Below are positions 36,401-46,265 of a stretch of DNA of 50,369 nucleotides, piece after piece (position 1 is the first letter of the stretch; every line of letters starts with the position of its first letter). The stretch comes from Shimia litoralis (GTDB lineage: Bacteria > Pseudomonadota > Alphaproteobacteria > Rhodobacterales > Rhodobacteraceae), in contig NZ_SULI01000022.1 in assembly GCF_005518135.1 (NCBI RefSeq), forward strand, positions 1 to 50,369. Reading direction: 5' to 3'. Under the pieces are notes generated by a model, which ran no database searches, was not told the origin of the DNA, and saw only the letters and a list, made by a program, of their open reading frames with translations. A program made the position numbers and the translations under genes.

Positions 36401-37677
36401 ATGATTCAAACGCATGAAAAAATGGCCGTTATCGGCCTTGGATATGTCGGGCTGCCGCTGGCGGTCGAATTCGGCAAGGCGCGGTCTGTCGTCGGCTTTG
36501 ATATCAATGCTGGCCGGATTGCCGAACTGAAAGAGGGCAAGGATTCGACGCTTGAGGTCGATGCGGGCGAACTCGCCTCGGCGGCGCATTTGTCGTTTTC
36601 CAGCGATATTGAGGATCTGCGCAGCTGCACCATGTTTGTGTCACCGTGCCGACACCCATCGATGCCAGCCGCCGCCCCGACCTGACACCGCTGCTGCGCG
36701 CGTCCGAGACCGTGGGCAAGGTGCTCAAGCGCGGCGATATCGTGATCTACGAATCCACCGTTTATCCCGGGGCCACCGAAGAAGACTGCGTGCCGGTTCT
36801 CGAACGTGTATCGGGGCTGACCTTCAACACTGATTTCTTCGTCGGCTACAGCCCCGAACGCATCAATCCGGGCGACAAGTCGCACCGGTTGACGACCATC
36901 ACCAAGGTCACATCGGGCTCGACACCTCAAACCGCCGAAACCGTCGATGCGCTGTATGCGTCGATCATCACGGTGGGCACGCACATGGCGCCCTCGATTC
37001 GCGTCGCCGAGGCCGCCAAGGTGATCGAGAACACCCAGCGGGACCTGAACATTGCGCTGATCAACGAATTGGCCATCATCTTCAACAAGATGGACATCGA
37101 CACCGAGGCCGTGCTTCAGGCGGCGGGTACCAAATGGAATTTTCTGCCGTTCCGCCCGGGGCTGGTCGGTGGACACTGCATCGGCGTCGATCCCTATTAC
37201 CTGACCCACAAGGCCGAGATGATCGGCTATCATCCCCAGGTCATCCTAGCCGGGCGGCGGCTGAATGACGGGATGGGAGCTTATGTCGCCGGACAATTAG
37301 CCAAGGAGATGGGACGCCGTCGGGTCCATGTGAACGGTGCGCGGGTTCTGGTTCTTGGACTGACCTTCAAGGAGAACTGCCCAGATCTTCGCAACACCCG
37401 CGTTGTCGATGTGGTGTCCGAGTTGGGCGAGTTCGGTGTAGAAGTCGATATTCATGATCCTTGGGTCGATCCTGACGAGGCCCTTCACGAATACCGTCTG
37501 CGGCTCGTCGAGCAGCCCAGGGCCGGAACTTATGATGCGATCATCGTCGCCGTTGCGCATGCTCAGTTTCGTGATCTGGGCGTCGCAGGTTTGCGCTCCT
37601 TCGGAAAACCCGGGACACATATTCTCTACGATCTGAAATACGTTCTTGCACCAAACGAAGCGGATCTTCGGCTGTGA
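36401..37677 (+). pseudogene. tviB: TviB-type UDP-HexNAc 6-dehydrogenase, one-base frameshift
   Basis: Collinear with the dehydrogenase at 3978. Starts [20 protein letters not shown]; the frame breaks after SCTMFV at about 36638-36641, where one base is missing (GTGTC where GTCGTC is expected). Adding it restores [19 protein letters not shown] and the rest to 37677: [17 protein letters not shown], catalytic Cys in [35 protein letters not shown]. Restored length 425 residues, exactly normal, and no other lesion, so the change is very recent or a sequence error. If real, the left copy at 3978 could supply the activity. Confidence 0.88.
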
Positions 37678-37699
37678 CCCGGCGCCGCGTTCTGAACAT

Positions 37700-38136
37700 C
37701 GTGGGAGTGTCGTCGTCGCGGATCAGCGTTCGCGGTGCTTTACGAGCGTCCTCTTTAATGCATTCGCCGACCTTCACGCTCGGGGGGCTTGTTCAAGACC
37801 CTGTTGGTCGACCCTGAAATGTTCGCTGAGAACACTGCGCTTTCAGCAATGTTGGAAAAACACGATCTCGGCGAAACGGTGATCTTGTTCGGACCGCAAG
37901 ACGTTTTGCCCAGCTGGATGAGCACGTTATGTCCAGTTCGGCCGAGGGCTTCTCAAACGTTCTCGCCGAAGCCATCACCTGTGGTACGCCATGTGTCCAC
38001 CGATTTGGGCGATACGTTGTTTAATGTCGGCGATATTGGCTGAATCGTGGCGCTGCGTGACCCGCCGGCACTTGCGGATGTGATGGAAATTGCCCTCACG
38101 GTGATGCAGGATGGGGACGGCTGGAAAGCGTATTAG
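37700..38136 (+). pseudogene. Degenerate GT4 glycosyltransferase remnant
   Basis: Pieces of a GT-B C-terminal half are spread over frames: LFNAFADLHARG near 37755, [20 protein letters not shown] near 37830, [20 protein letters not shown] near 37930, and [15 protein letters not shown] then ALRDPPALADVMEIAL, ending in TAG at 38136. These are in the usual order of a GT4 donor-binding domain, with several frameshifts and a stop. The N-terminal domain is absent. It occupies the gap between the dehydrogenase and the next glycosyltransferase, so an ancestral gene of the locus has been lost here. Confidence 0.75.
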
Positions 38137-38254
38137 TCAGCCGCCCGGACGGGAGACGAAGAGCGGTTCTCGCTTGCCGCCATGGTGACGGCCCATCACG
38201 CGGTCTGGTCCACCTGATGTTTTCCCTGATCTGAACAATTTGCTCGAAGGTCTC

Positions 38255-39379
38255 ATGCGCATATTAATTCTCGCCTCCCTGCCCAGCTCGCTCAGTAACT
38301 TTCGCGGTGCGCTAATCGAGTCCCTTCTCACCGCGGGGCACGATGTCTATGCAGGTGCGCCCGGCCTCCTCGAAGATAGTGCCACTTGCACGTGGCTGAA
38401 GGAACGCGGCGTGCAGTATCATGATTTGCCCCTGTCACGCACTGGGCTTAGCGTAATGGGTGATTTGCGCGCCTTGATGGCATGCCGCCGGATGATGCGG
38501 CAAATTCGCCCGGACCTCGTCCTCGCATACACGATCAAACCCGTAATATGGGGCATCATCGCGGCGTGGTTGGCCCGTGTGCCCAAGCGTGTCGCACTTA
38601 TCACGGGGCTTGGCTATGCCTTTGTCGGACAGGCACGCGGCAAAAGGGCCGTGATCCGTTGGCTGGTCAGCAAGCTCTACAGCATCGCCCTGCGCCGCGC
38701 GTCTCTCGTGTTTTTCCAGAACCCCGACGACCGCGATGATTTTCGCAATTGGGGCATCCTACCCGTCAAGGCAAAAGTCACCCTCGTGGATGGCTCCGGC
38801 GTCGATACCACGGCCTTTGCTGAGGCACCGATGCCCGAACGCCCACCTCTGCGATTCCTGCTAATTGCCCGCCTCTTGCGGGACAAAGGTGTGCAGGAAT
38901 ATGTCGATGCGGCAAGAATGATACATGAGACCTATCCAGAGGTGGAATGCCATCTCGTCGGCCCCATCGACACCAACCCCGATGCGATATGCGAGTCCGA
39001 AATCCACACGTGGCAGGATGCCGGGCACGTGATCTGGCATGGAGCACAAAGCGATGTGCGCCCCTCTATCGCAGCGGCACATGTCTATGTCTTGCCGAGC
39101 TACCGTGAAGGGACTCCGCGCTCGGTCCTTGAAGCAATGTCCATGGGACGTCCAATCATAACAACCGACGCGCCGGGATGCCGCGAAACCGTAGAAGATG
39201 GCGTCAATGGCTTTCTCGTTCCCGTCCGGGAGGCAGAGCCATTGGCAAAAGCGATGGAGCGCTTTCTCGGGGACTCTGATCTGGTGGCGCGAATGGGCGC
39301 GCAATCTCGCAGGATCGCCGAAGAGAAATACGATGTTCACCAAGTGAACGCTGTCATGATAGGCGCGATGGACCTCTAG
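38255..39379 (+). CDS. PglA-like glycosyltransferase (GT4)
   Basis: 374-residue GT-B enzyme. ATG 38255 (MRILILASLPSSLSNFRGAL) preferred over an upstream TTG at 38240. Motifs: YTIKPVIWGIIAAWLARVPK, ITGLGYAF, LLIARLLRDKGVQEYVDAAR, VYVLPSYREGTPRSVLEAMS (EX7E) and PIITTDAPGCRETVEDGVNG. This is the PglA type, which adds the second sugar after the initiating transferase; indeed a PglC-like gene follows at 39865. Its C-terminus recurs as a relic at 726-800 in the left locus. Intact. Confidence 0.9.
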   Translation: MRILILASLPSSLSNFRGALIESLLTAGHDVYAGAPGLLEDSATCTWLKERGVQYHDLPLSRTGLSVMGDLRALMACRRMMRQIRPDLVLAYTIKPVIWGIIAAWLARVPKRVALITGLGYAFVGQARGKRAVIRWLVSKLYSIALRRASLVFFQNPDDRDDFRNWGILPVKAKVTLVDGSGVDTTAFAEAPMPERPPLRFLLIARLLRDKGVQEYVDAARMIHETYPEVECHLVGPIDTNPDAICESEIHTWQDAGHVIWHGAQSDVRPSIAAAHVYVLPSYREGTPRSVLEAMSMGRPIITTDAPGCRETVEDGVNGFLVPVREAEPLAKAMERFLGDSDLVARMGAQSRRIAEEKYDVHQVNAVMIGAMDL

Positions 39380-39400
39380 CAAGCCCATCGCCCGCCCAGC

Positions 39401-39700
39401 TCAGCACAAGAACAAAACCGGAGAAAGCCTGAGCTTCTCAACCACCGCCTCCCCGTCCCTGCCGTAGTCATCCGGCGTATCGACACGATAGACGACTCCA
39501 CACGCGTTCTTGCCAAGCGATCTTGTCTTACCGCTTCCTGAAATCGCGATATCGCCCGAAGTCAACGCCGACAGCAGGCCCGAATACCCGCCCCCCGAGG
39601 CTTCTCCATCGCGATCTCCAAGTGCCCCGCATCCATATTGGACGGTGACACTAGGGCCGTCCAGTCATCTACACCGTCGGACACGAGCCAGACACATCCG
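39401..39700 (-). pseudogene. Unrecognised antisense gene remnant in the spacer
   Basis: On the minus strand, SGLLSALTSGDIAISGSGKT, ACGVVYRVDTPDDYGRDGE and AVVEKLRLSPVLFLC run to a TGA at 39401-39403; a C-run near 39591 separates this from another frame (WTALVSPSNMDAGHLEIAM). Protein-like composition and one frameshift suggest a decayed gene C-terminus. I do not recognise the family. It lies antisense between the PglA-like and PglC-like genes, exactly where the left locus has the GTA spike-base relic, in the same relative orientation. Confidence 0.4.
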
Positions 39701-39736
39701 CCCACTTTTCAATACACAGGGCGCGCGATCAGCAAG

Positions 39737-39864
39737 AGGGTTCATGCGAAAACCTTTCTACTGGGGGACACAAGAGTGCATCCTCGATTGAAGCCCTGTG
39801 AAACTTCCGGCAAAAAGGCTGCGTATTGGTTGATCAAACAAACGCCCTGTTAGGAGTTCGTTAA
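39737..39864 (+). promoter_or_regulatory. Conserved leader before the sugar transferase, second copy
   Basis: Gap-free counterpart of the left leader. Open frame ends with KKAAYWLIKQTPC and a TAG at 39851-39853, overlapping the AGGAG at 39852-39856; TTG start eight bases on. Shared blocks include CGATTGAAG, GCAAAAAGGCT and GTTAGGAGTTC. Confidence 0.5.
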
Positions 39865-40460
<596 letters not shown>

Positions 40461-40534
40461 GCATGTTGATCTGGTCTTGTCCCGGTTTAGTTCCGGTCTC
40501 TTTCGAGCAATGTTTGCTATGAAGGAGATATGGA

Positions 40535-40810
40535 ATGGCAAAGAGATACACAGACGAGTTTCGGCGTGATGCGGTGCGCATCGCGATCAGCAGCGGCTTA
40601 ACACGACCACAGGTTTCATCAGATTTGGGTGTTGGCCTTCCGACGTTGAACAAGTGGGTTCAGAATCATCAGCATGATGATCTGATGTCGGGCCCGCACG
40701 AGGATGTCGAAAAGGAGAACGAACGTCTGCGCAAAGAAGTCCGCCTACTGCGTGAGGAGAGGGAAGTGTTAAAAAAGGCGGCAATCTTCTTTGCAGGCCA
40801 AAGCCGGTGA
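40535..40810 (+). CDS. IS3-family transposase OrfA, second copy
   Basis: 91 residues, starting MAKRYTDEFRRDAVRIAISS, identical to the copy at 12776 apart from a handful of substitutions. Helix-turn-helix in TRPQVSSDLGVGLPTLNKWV, then a charged leucine-rich helix. Complete, but the partner orfB downstream is truncated, so no active transposase can be made from this copy. Confidence 0.9.
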   Translation: MAKRYTDEFRRDAVRIAISSGLTRPQVSSDLGVGLPTLNKWVQNHQHDDLMSGPHEDVEKENERLRKEVRLLREEREVLKKAAIFFAGQSR

Positions 40811-41202
40811 GGTTCGCCTTCATCGACGCCTGGAAAGAAGAATGGCCGGTCGAGTTTCTCTGCCGCATTATGCAGGTTTCATCGCGTGGGTTTCGTGCGT
40901 GGCGAGTGCGCCCAATGAGCCAGCGCCAACGCGATGATATGGTGATCTTGGCGCATGTTCGTGAGCAGCATCGTTTAAGTCTGCAAAGCTATGGACGGCC
41001 ACGCATGACCGAAGAACTCCAGGAGCTGGGACTGAAGGTTGGGTACCGACGCATAGGCCGTTTGATGCGTGAGAACGACATCAAGATCATCAGAACCCAA
41101 AAATACAAGGCCACGACTGACAGTAACCACACGTTCAACATTGCGCCCAATCTGCTGGATCAGGATTTCTCTGCTGATGGCCCAAACCAGAAGTGGGCGG
41201 GC
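40807..41202 (+). pseudogene. IS3-family transposase OrfB, truncated
   Basis: Opens MRFAFIDAWKEEWPVEFLCR at 40807 and reads without the 19-base duplication of the other copy (MSQRQRDDMVILAHVREQHR). The frame matches OrfB up to SADGPNQKWAGE, just before the first catalytic aspartate region, then enters unrelated sequence and stops at 41229. The junction sequence GGGCGGGCGAAA is a likely microhomology with the neighbouring transposase relic on the other strand. Confidence 0.88.
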
Positions 41203-41258
41203 GAAACATCTATGACAAAGGCGACATAGACGAACCCCTGCCATGTCACGACGTAGGT
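41202..41258 (-). pseudogene. Fragment of another IS3-family OrfB (rve domain)
   Basis: Minus frame reads YVVTWQGFVYVAFVIDVS, the core strand of an rve integrase domain in a different IS3 group (usual wording WQGFVYVAFVIDVFARR). Only about 19 codons remain. Probably the same relic as the orfA-like sequence at 41885-42279 on the same strand. Confidence 0.7.
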
Positions 41259-41522
41259 TCTCTAATTGATCATCCGCGCTCGTTGATTTTGTCGCATGTA
41301 TCGACCACCTGCCGCTATGATCAGTACGGCAACTGCTGGCAAGCGCACGTGTTACGGCTTGCGCGTTTCGGTCATTCCTTCTTCATTTCGAATTTGGTGC
41401 CATCTTTCCAGGCCGCGCGCATGATCACAGGAAGTATTCGGTTGCTTGGCGGGTCATCGCCTTGGTCAAAATTGCCGCCTCCCGAAGGGCCTCAGTACGC
41501 AACGTCAAAAACGGCTCGATGA

Positions 41523-41815
41523 TAGGCCCGGATCGGGGCGGCCAGCACCGCGCTTAGCGCAATCATCACCAGTGATCAGCTCGAATTCCATACGTGGAAT
41601 GTGATTCTGGATCGGACGTCGCTTTGGTTTATTTTTTGCTTCTTCGTCGGGAAGACGCAGCTTTACCGTCATCGTTGCGACAGCTATCTCGCTGGTCTTC
41701 AGTGCCAGCTGAAGCTGCTGAATGCTATCTGAGGACTACCCAAACCAGTGGTGGCGTTGACCGGCCAGTTGATGCCGCAGCTTCTCGATCCGGAAGGCGG
41801 CGATCTAGCCTCAAC
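41523..41815 (-). pseudogene. IS66-family transposase (TnpC) remnant
   Basis: Minus-strand pieces RIEKLRHQLAGQRHHWFG, then SIQQLQLALKTSEIAVATMT, VKLRLPDEEAKNKPKRRPI and HIPRMEFELITGDD match the N-terminal region of IS66 TnpC (coiled coil, then the leader before the zinc-finger segment). Several stops and frameshifts; the catalytic part is missing. Confidence 0.7.
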
Positions 41816-41884
41816 CAGTCAAAGAACCGTGAACTGCCTAAGCGCGGCAGGGTATTGCCGACATCCAGCAGCGTTGTAGAAAGC

Positions 41885-42279
41885 GTCAATCATTCCCTCC
41901 CAAAAGAATTACCAGCTGTGCTGCCATCAGCGCCGTGATCTTCTATGAACTGGATCATCATTTCAGTGGGCGGTCGAGATCCGCCTAGGAAAGATATGCG
42001 GATGCTTTGCTCAGGATCTCATTTGCTGCAAACCCATTCGCGCACTTCGCGTTCCAACGCCTTTATTTTCTCGACCTTCTCGGTCGTGATACCCCCGCTT
42101 TGGCCAGTATCCACCTCAGCCCCTTGGCACATTCGTTCAGCGTTTGCGGCGTACAGCCATTCTCCGATGAAATCGATACGATTGCAGCCCAACCGCTCTC
42201 ACGCTTCCCGCGCCATACAATACCATCCGCACGGTACGCTCGCGCATTTCTTGTGAATATTTTTCGATTTCTTTGTCAT
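41885..42279 (-). pseudogene. IS3-family OrfA/OrfB start remnant
   Basis: Minus strand starts MTKKSKN at 42279; WAAIVSISSENGCTPQTLNE, then KIKALEREVREWVC and, in another frame, MIQFIEDH follow. This is the order of OrfA and the beginning of OrfB in another IS3 group, with multiple frameshifts. Confidence 0.65.
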
Positions 42280-42566
42280 GATGCTCTATCCTACCCATGA
42301 GTTGGAGCTTCCGGCACCCTCGGTGCAGTTCAAGGACTCGGACCCTTGAAAATCAGAGAACGGAGGCACGGATCGACGTGCAGGCTATCAACACAATGAC
42401 CAAACTTGGCCGCCCCGAATTCGAGGCGGTCACCTGAGGCTATTTATGGGTGAGGGTAAGTTCCGGCCTTCACCAGTTCCTTGCAATACGGCTCGTATCA
42501 GCACGCTCTATGCCGCGTCAGGGCCGTCACAGCCGGACGCTTACCCTTGTACCGCGCACGTGGGGC
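42280..42566. other. Non-coding stretch, nothing recognised
   Basis: Between the IS remnants and betI I see no convincing gene, repeat or RNA. It includes the boundary to the more AT-rich right part of the window. Confidence 0.4.
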
Positions 42567-43145
42567 CTATTCAGAGAGGCGTTCGCTTTGCAACCAGCTT
42601 AGGACAAGAGATACCGCATTGTCTGGGTTCGACGCATTCGCACCAAGACCGGTTCTAAGATAAATTCCGTCGACAAGCGCTGCCATCCCATATGCCAAAT
42701 CCGAAGCCCGCTCTCCGACAAGGGGACGCAAACTATAGGTCAGGTTAGAGGCGATTCGCCTTTGATAGACACGAAGTAGGCGTTTAGCCTCGTTCGACGA
42801 CTGTGCCAGAACATAAAAGTTCAACCATGCAGAAACGACCTCTTGTTTAAAGTTGGTAGTCGAAAATGAAGCGCGAATAATGGCTTCAATCCGGGCTTGA
42901 TCCGTATCTGCCATCGACAATGCCCCGCGCACTTCTGCACCGTAGATCGACAGGATATGGCGCATGGCCGCGAGGAAAATTTGTTCTTTTCCGCCAAAGT
43001 AATGGTGGGCGAGAGCGCTCGACATGCCAGCGCGCTTGGCGATCTGGCTCACGGTGACGTCCAAAGACCCAGTTCGACCAATTTCGGCGATTGTGGCTTT
43101 GACCAGCGCTTCGCGGCGAATTGGCTTCATTCCGACCTTTGGCAT
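42567..43145 (-). CDS. betI: BetI: TetR-family choline-responsive repressor
   Basis: 192-residue TetR-type repressor. MPKVGMKPIRREALVKATIA opens the DNA-binding domain, with the helix-turn-helix in VTVSQIAKRAGMSSALAHHY; the ligand domain has FKQEVVSAWLNFYVLAQSSN and RRIASNLTYSLRPLVGE, both typical of BetI. It is divergent from choX with a 132-base intergenic region containing a large inverted repeat (43203-43243), so it probably represses choline uptake until choline is present. The usual betA/betB genes are not in this window. Confidence 0.94.
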   Translation of the reverse strand: MPKVGMKPIRREALVKATIAEIGRTGSLDVTVSQIAKRAGMSSALAHHYFGGKEQIFLAAMRHILSIYGAEVRGALSMADTDQARIEAIIRASFSTTNFKQEVVSAWLNFYVLAQSSNEAKRLLRVYQRRIASNLTYSLRPLVGERASDLAYGMAALVDGIYLRTGLGANASNPDNAVSLVLSWLQSERLSE

Positions 43146-43202
43146 TTATGTTCTCCTGTACTTCCCACTGCTGCCTGTGCGCTTGGGTGTTGCGCTTTTT
43201 TG

Positions 43203-43243
43203 TTGACTGATGAATTAAAGGCCGATCTTAATTGGCCAGTCAA
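43203..43243. promoter_or_regulatory. Putative BetI operator
   Basis: Nested inverted repeat in the betI-choX gap: TTGACTG (43203-43209) pairs with CAGTCAA (43237-43243), and AATTAA (43213-43218) with TTAATT (43228-43233). Known BetI sites also have TTGA/TCAA ends. TTGACT may double as a -35 box for choX. Confidence 0.6.
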
Positions 43244-43277
43244 TAAATAAAACACATCGATCTACGGGGACTCCTTT

Positions 43278-44204
43278 ATGAAACTCAAATCTACCCTTTC
43301 CGTTCTGGCGTTGATGACAGCAACTGCTGCAAGCGCCGAGACCTGCAACGAAATCGTATTCTCCGACGTAGGTTGGACCGACATTACTGCAACGACTGCA
43401 GCGACCACCGTTGTTCTTGAAGCCCTAGGGTATGACACTGACATTAAGGTGTTGTCCGTGCCAGTAACCTATACATCAATGGCAAAAGGCGACATCGATG
43501 TGTTCTTGGGCAACTGGATGCCAACCATGGAGGGTGATATTGCCCCGTACCGCGAAGCAGGCACCGTCGAAACTGTGCGCGCGAACTTGGAGGGTGCAAA
43601 GTACACTCTCGCAGTGAACAAAGTGGCCATGGATATGGGCATCAAAGATTTCTCTGACATCGCAGGCAAGATGGATGCTCTAGAGGGCAAAATCTACGGC
43701 ATCGAGCCCGGTAACGATGGCAACCGCTTGATCCAGTCAATGATCGACAGCGACGCCTTTGGCCTCAAGGGTTTCGAAGTTGCCGAAAGCTCTGAGCAAG
43801 GCATGCTGGCGCAGGTTGCCCGCGCATCGAAAAAAGACGAACCCATCGTATTTCTGGGTTGGGAACCTCACCCCATGAATGCCAATTTTGACATGGGTTA
43901 CTTGACTGGTGGTGACGATTTCTTTGGCCCAAATCTGGGTGGCGCGACGGTCATGACCAATACACGCAAGGGATACGTCACCGAGTGCCCTAACGTTGGC
44001 AAAATGCTGGCAAATCTAGAGTTTTCGTTGGCCATGGAAAACGAAATCATGGGTGCGATCTTGGATGATGGTGAAGATCCTGCCAAAGCCGCTTCGATTT
44101 GGCTGAAAGCAAACCCAGATGCGTTCATGGGCTGGCTTGATGGTGTGACAACACGCGACGGCGGTGATGCCGTGGCAGCGGTCAAAGCGGATCTTGGTCT
44201 TTAA
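43278..44204 (+). CDS. choX: ChoX: periplasmic choline-binding protein
   Basis: 308 residues with a signal peptide (MKLKSTLSVLALMTATAASA). Glycine-betaine/choline type II binding fold: TCNEIVFSDVGWTDITATTA, MAKGDIDVFLGNWMPTMEGD and VFLGWEPHPMNANFDMGYLT contain the aromatic residues that box the trimethylammonium group; a cysteine pair (residues near 23 and 235) may form a disulfide. First gene of choXWV. The hairpin after it may hold its mRNA level above that of the membrane genes. Intact. Confidence 0.95.
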   Translation: MKLKSTLSVLALMTATAASAETCNEIVFSDVGWTDITATTAATTVVLEALGYDTDIKVLSVPVTYTSMAKGDIDVFLGNWMPTMEGDIAPYREAGTVETVRANLEGAKYTLAVNKVAMDMGIKDFSDIAGKMDALEGKIYGIEPGNDGNRLIQSMIDSDAFGLKGFEVAESSEQGMLAQVARASKKDEPIVFLGWEPHPMNANFDMGYLTGGDDFFGPNLGGATVMTNTRKGYVTECPNVGKMLANLEFSLAMENEIMGAILDDGEDPAKAASIWLKANPDAFMGWLDGVTTRDGGDAVAAVKADLGL

Positions 44205-44224
44205 TCGATCAAAATTAAACGGAC

Positions 44225-44254
44225 CCTTTTCCCCCGTTTCGACGGGGGAAAAGG
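44225..44254 (+). terminator. Intercistronic 13-bp stem with TTCG loop
   Basis: CCTTTTCCCCCGT (44225-44237), TTCG, ACGGGGGAAAAGG (44242-44254): perfect complement. No T-run follows, so it is probably a leaky attenuator or an mRNA-stabilising stem between choX and choW rather than a full terminator. Confidence 0.65.
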
Positions 44255-44341
44255 CCGGTTTCTGGTGATCACAGCCCGAATTGCTGCGATAGCAGAAACC
44301 AAGAAACCCTTCCCTGAACATTAAAATAGCGAGGCCCGCAC

Positions 44342-45172
44342 GTGGATTGGCTGACCGAAACGAAAATACCTATCGGCAAAACTGCCAAGACACTCTTTAA
44401 TTGGCTGCAAGAAACTGGCGAACCCTTTTTTGATTGGTTGGCATGGGTCCTTGAAGGGTTGATTGACGCAATTTTGTGGGTGCTGCAAACTCCGCCAGAA
44501 CTGGCCGTTGTCGCAGTTTTTGTTGCGATCACATGGCTTCTTCAACGCAACTGGAAGACATGTGTCTTTGTTGCGGTTGGGTTTCTATTCATCATGAACC
44601 AAGGATATTGGGACGAAACGACCGAAAGTCTCACGCTTGTCCTGAGTGCATGTGTTGTGTGTATGGCGATTGGTGTGCCTATCGGAATTGCGGCAGCCCA
44701 CCGCCCCAAACTTTTCGTTGCGATGCGCCCGGTTCTGGATTTGATGCAGACACTTCCAACTTTTGTGTATCTGATTCCGGCGATCGTGTTCTTTGGCATT
44801 GGTATGGTGCCAGGATTGATCGCCACCGTGATCTTTGTCTTGCCCGCGCCCATTCGTTTGACGCACTTGGGCGTTTCCTCTACGCCGCAACCTTTGTTGG
44901 AAGCTGCGCAAGCTTTTGGTGCGACCAATCGGCAAACGCTTTGGAAGGTCGAACTGCCGTATGCCCTGCCACAAATCATGGCCGGCCTGAACCAAACAAT
45001 TATGCTGTCACTTTCGATGGTGGTGATCGCGGCTCTGGTTGGGGCCGATGGATTGGGCGTGCCCGTTGTGCGCGCATTGAACCAAGTGAACACAGCGTTG
45101 GGTTTTGAATCCGGTTTCGTAATTGTTGTTGTTGCCATCATGTTGGACCGCATTCTGCGGGTGGAGCGTTAA
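44342..45172 (+). CDS. choW: ChoW: choline ABC transporter permease
   Basis: 276-residue inner-membrane protein with about 6-7 hydrophobic segments, ProW/OpuAB type. GTG start at 44342 (MDWLTETKIPIGKTAKTLFN). Permease domain: VCMAIGVPIGIAAAHRPKLF, VLDLMQTLPTFVYLIPAIVF, and the EAA loop EAAQAFGATNRQTLWKVELP that contacts the ATPase. Followed one base later by choV. Preceded by a 137-base gap containing the stem-loop. Intact. Confidence 0.94.
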   Translation: MDWLTETKIPIGKTAKTLFNWLQETGEPFFDWLAWVLEGLIDAILWVLQTPPELAVVAVFVAITWLLQRNWKTCVFVAVGFLFIMNQGYWDETTESLTLVLSACVVCMAIGVPIGIAAAHRPKLFVAMRPVLDLMQTLPTFVYLIPAIVFFGIGMVPGLIATVIFVLPAPIRLTHLGVSSTPQPLLEAAQAFGATNRQTLWKVELPYALPQIMAGLNQTIMLSLSMVVIAALVGADGLGVPVVRALNQVNTALGFESGFVIVVVAIMLDRILRVER

Positions 45173-45173
45173 G

Positions 45174-46220
45174 ATGACTGAAGTGTCAAACCCCAACGGG
45201 ATCGCAGTAGAATTTGACAATGTTTCCATCGTTTTTGGGGAAAAACCTCAGGAAGCATTGCCGTTGATGGATGCAGGTCAGGATCGGGCTGAAATTCAAT
45301 CCGAGACGGGTCAGGTGCTGGGCGTTCACAATTGTTCGCTGTCTGTCAAAGAAGGTGAAATTCTGGTTCTTATGGGCCTGTCGGGATCTGGAAAATCGAC
45401 TCTATTGCGGGCGGTAAATGGTCTGAACCCTGTTGTGCGGGGGGCGACGCGCGTCTGGAATGGTCGCGAGATGACCGACGTGACGCATGCAGATGCGGCG
45501 ACGTTGCGCGATATTCGTATGCATCGTGTCGCCATGGTTTTTCAGCAATTTGGGTTGCTGCCGTGGCGCACTGTACGAGAAAATGTTTGGCTTGGCCTAG
45601 AGATTTCAGGCATGGCCAAAGCCGAACGCATTGCGCGCACCGACCAGCAATTGGCCTTGGTGGGCTTGACGGATTGGGCTGACCGAAAAGTCGGTGAACT
45701 TTCTGGTGGGATGCAGCAACGCGTCGGCCTTGCACGCGCATTTGCAACCGACGCGCCAATACTGTTGATGGACGAGCCGTTTTCGGCGCTGGACCCGTTG
45801 ATCCGAACCAAGTTGCAGGACGAACTTTTGGATCTTCAGCAAAAGCTGAAACGTACGATTGTTTTTGTGTCACATGATCTGGACGAAGCGTTCAAAATTG
45901 GCAATCGTATCGCGATCATGGAGGGTGGGCGCATTGTGCAATGTGGCACTCCACAAGAAATTTTCTCGAATCCATCCAACGAATACGTGGCTGATTTTGT
46001 CGCGCATATGAACCCGCTTGGCGTATTGTGCGCGCGCGATGTGATGGAACCTGCCGAAGGCACCCCTGCTGTGACTGTCGGCCCGGGTGATGATATCCGG
46101 GAAGTCATGGAAATCGTTGGGGAAACGGGTGCGCCCGTGGGCGTAATAGAAAATGGTGAACTGCTCGGTCAGGTTACCAAGACCAGAGTATTACAGAAGC
46201 TTTTGGATCCCCGCAGTTAG
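45174..46220 (+). CDS. choV: ChoV: choline ABC transporter ATP-binding protein
   Basis: 348 residues, ATG 45174 directly after the choW stop (an earlier in-frame ATG lies inside choW). Walker A GLSGSGKSTLLRA, Q-loop FQQFGLLPWRTVRENV, ABC signature LSGGMQQRVGLA, Walker B ILLMDEPFSALDPL, H-loop FVSHDLDEAF. The C-terminal 60 residues form one CBS-like region (TVGPGDDIREVMEIVGETGA). N-terminal insertion between the first strands is typical for ProV/ChoV. Intact; ends the operon. Confidence 0.95.
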   Translation: MTEVSNPNGIAVEFDNVSIVFGEKPQEALPLMDAGQDRAEIQSETGQVLGVHNCSLSVKEGEILVLMGLSGSGKSTLLRAVNGLNPVVRGATRVWNGREMTDVTHADAATLRDIRMHRVAMVFQQFGLLPWRTVRENVWLGLEISGMAKAERIARTDQQLALVGLTDWADRKVGELSGGMQQRVGLARAFATDAPILLMDEPFSALDPLIRTKLQDELLDLQQKLKRTIVFVSHDLDEAFKIGNRIAIMEGGRIVQCGTPQEIFSNPSNEYVADFVAHMNPLGVLCARDVMEPAEGTPAVTVGPGDDIREVMEIVGETGAPVGVIENGELLGQVTKTRVLQKLLDPRS

Positions 46221-46265
46221 CGGGTAGTGAACTAGGGGCTGCAGTTTGAACCGGCGTCGTGGTCT

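Larger units (their letters stand above)
40472..41202 (+). mobile_element. Truncated second copy of the IS3-family element
   Basis: Left inverted repeat TGGTCTTGTC at 40472, followed by the same upstream sequence, orfA, slippery heptamer (40771-40777) and the first half of orfB. The element stops at about 41202 inside orfB; the right half and right repeat are missing. It begins 11 bases after the sugar transferase stop and has the same orientation as the copy at 12713. Confidence 0.9.
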
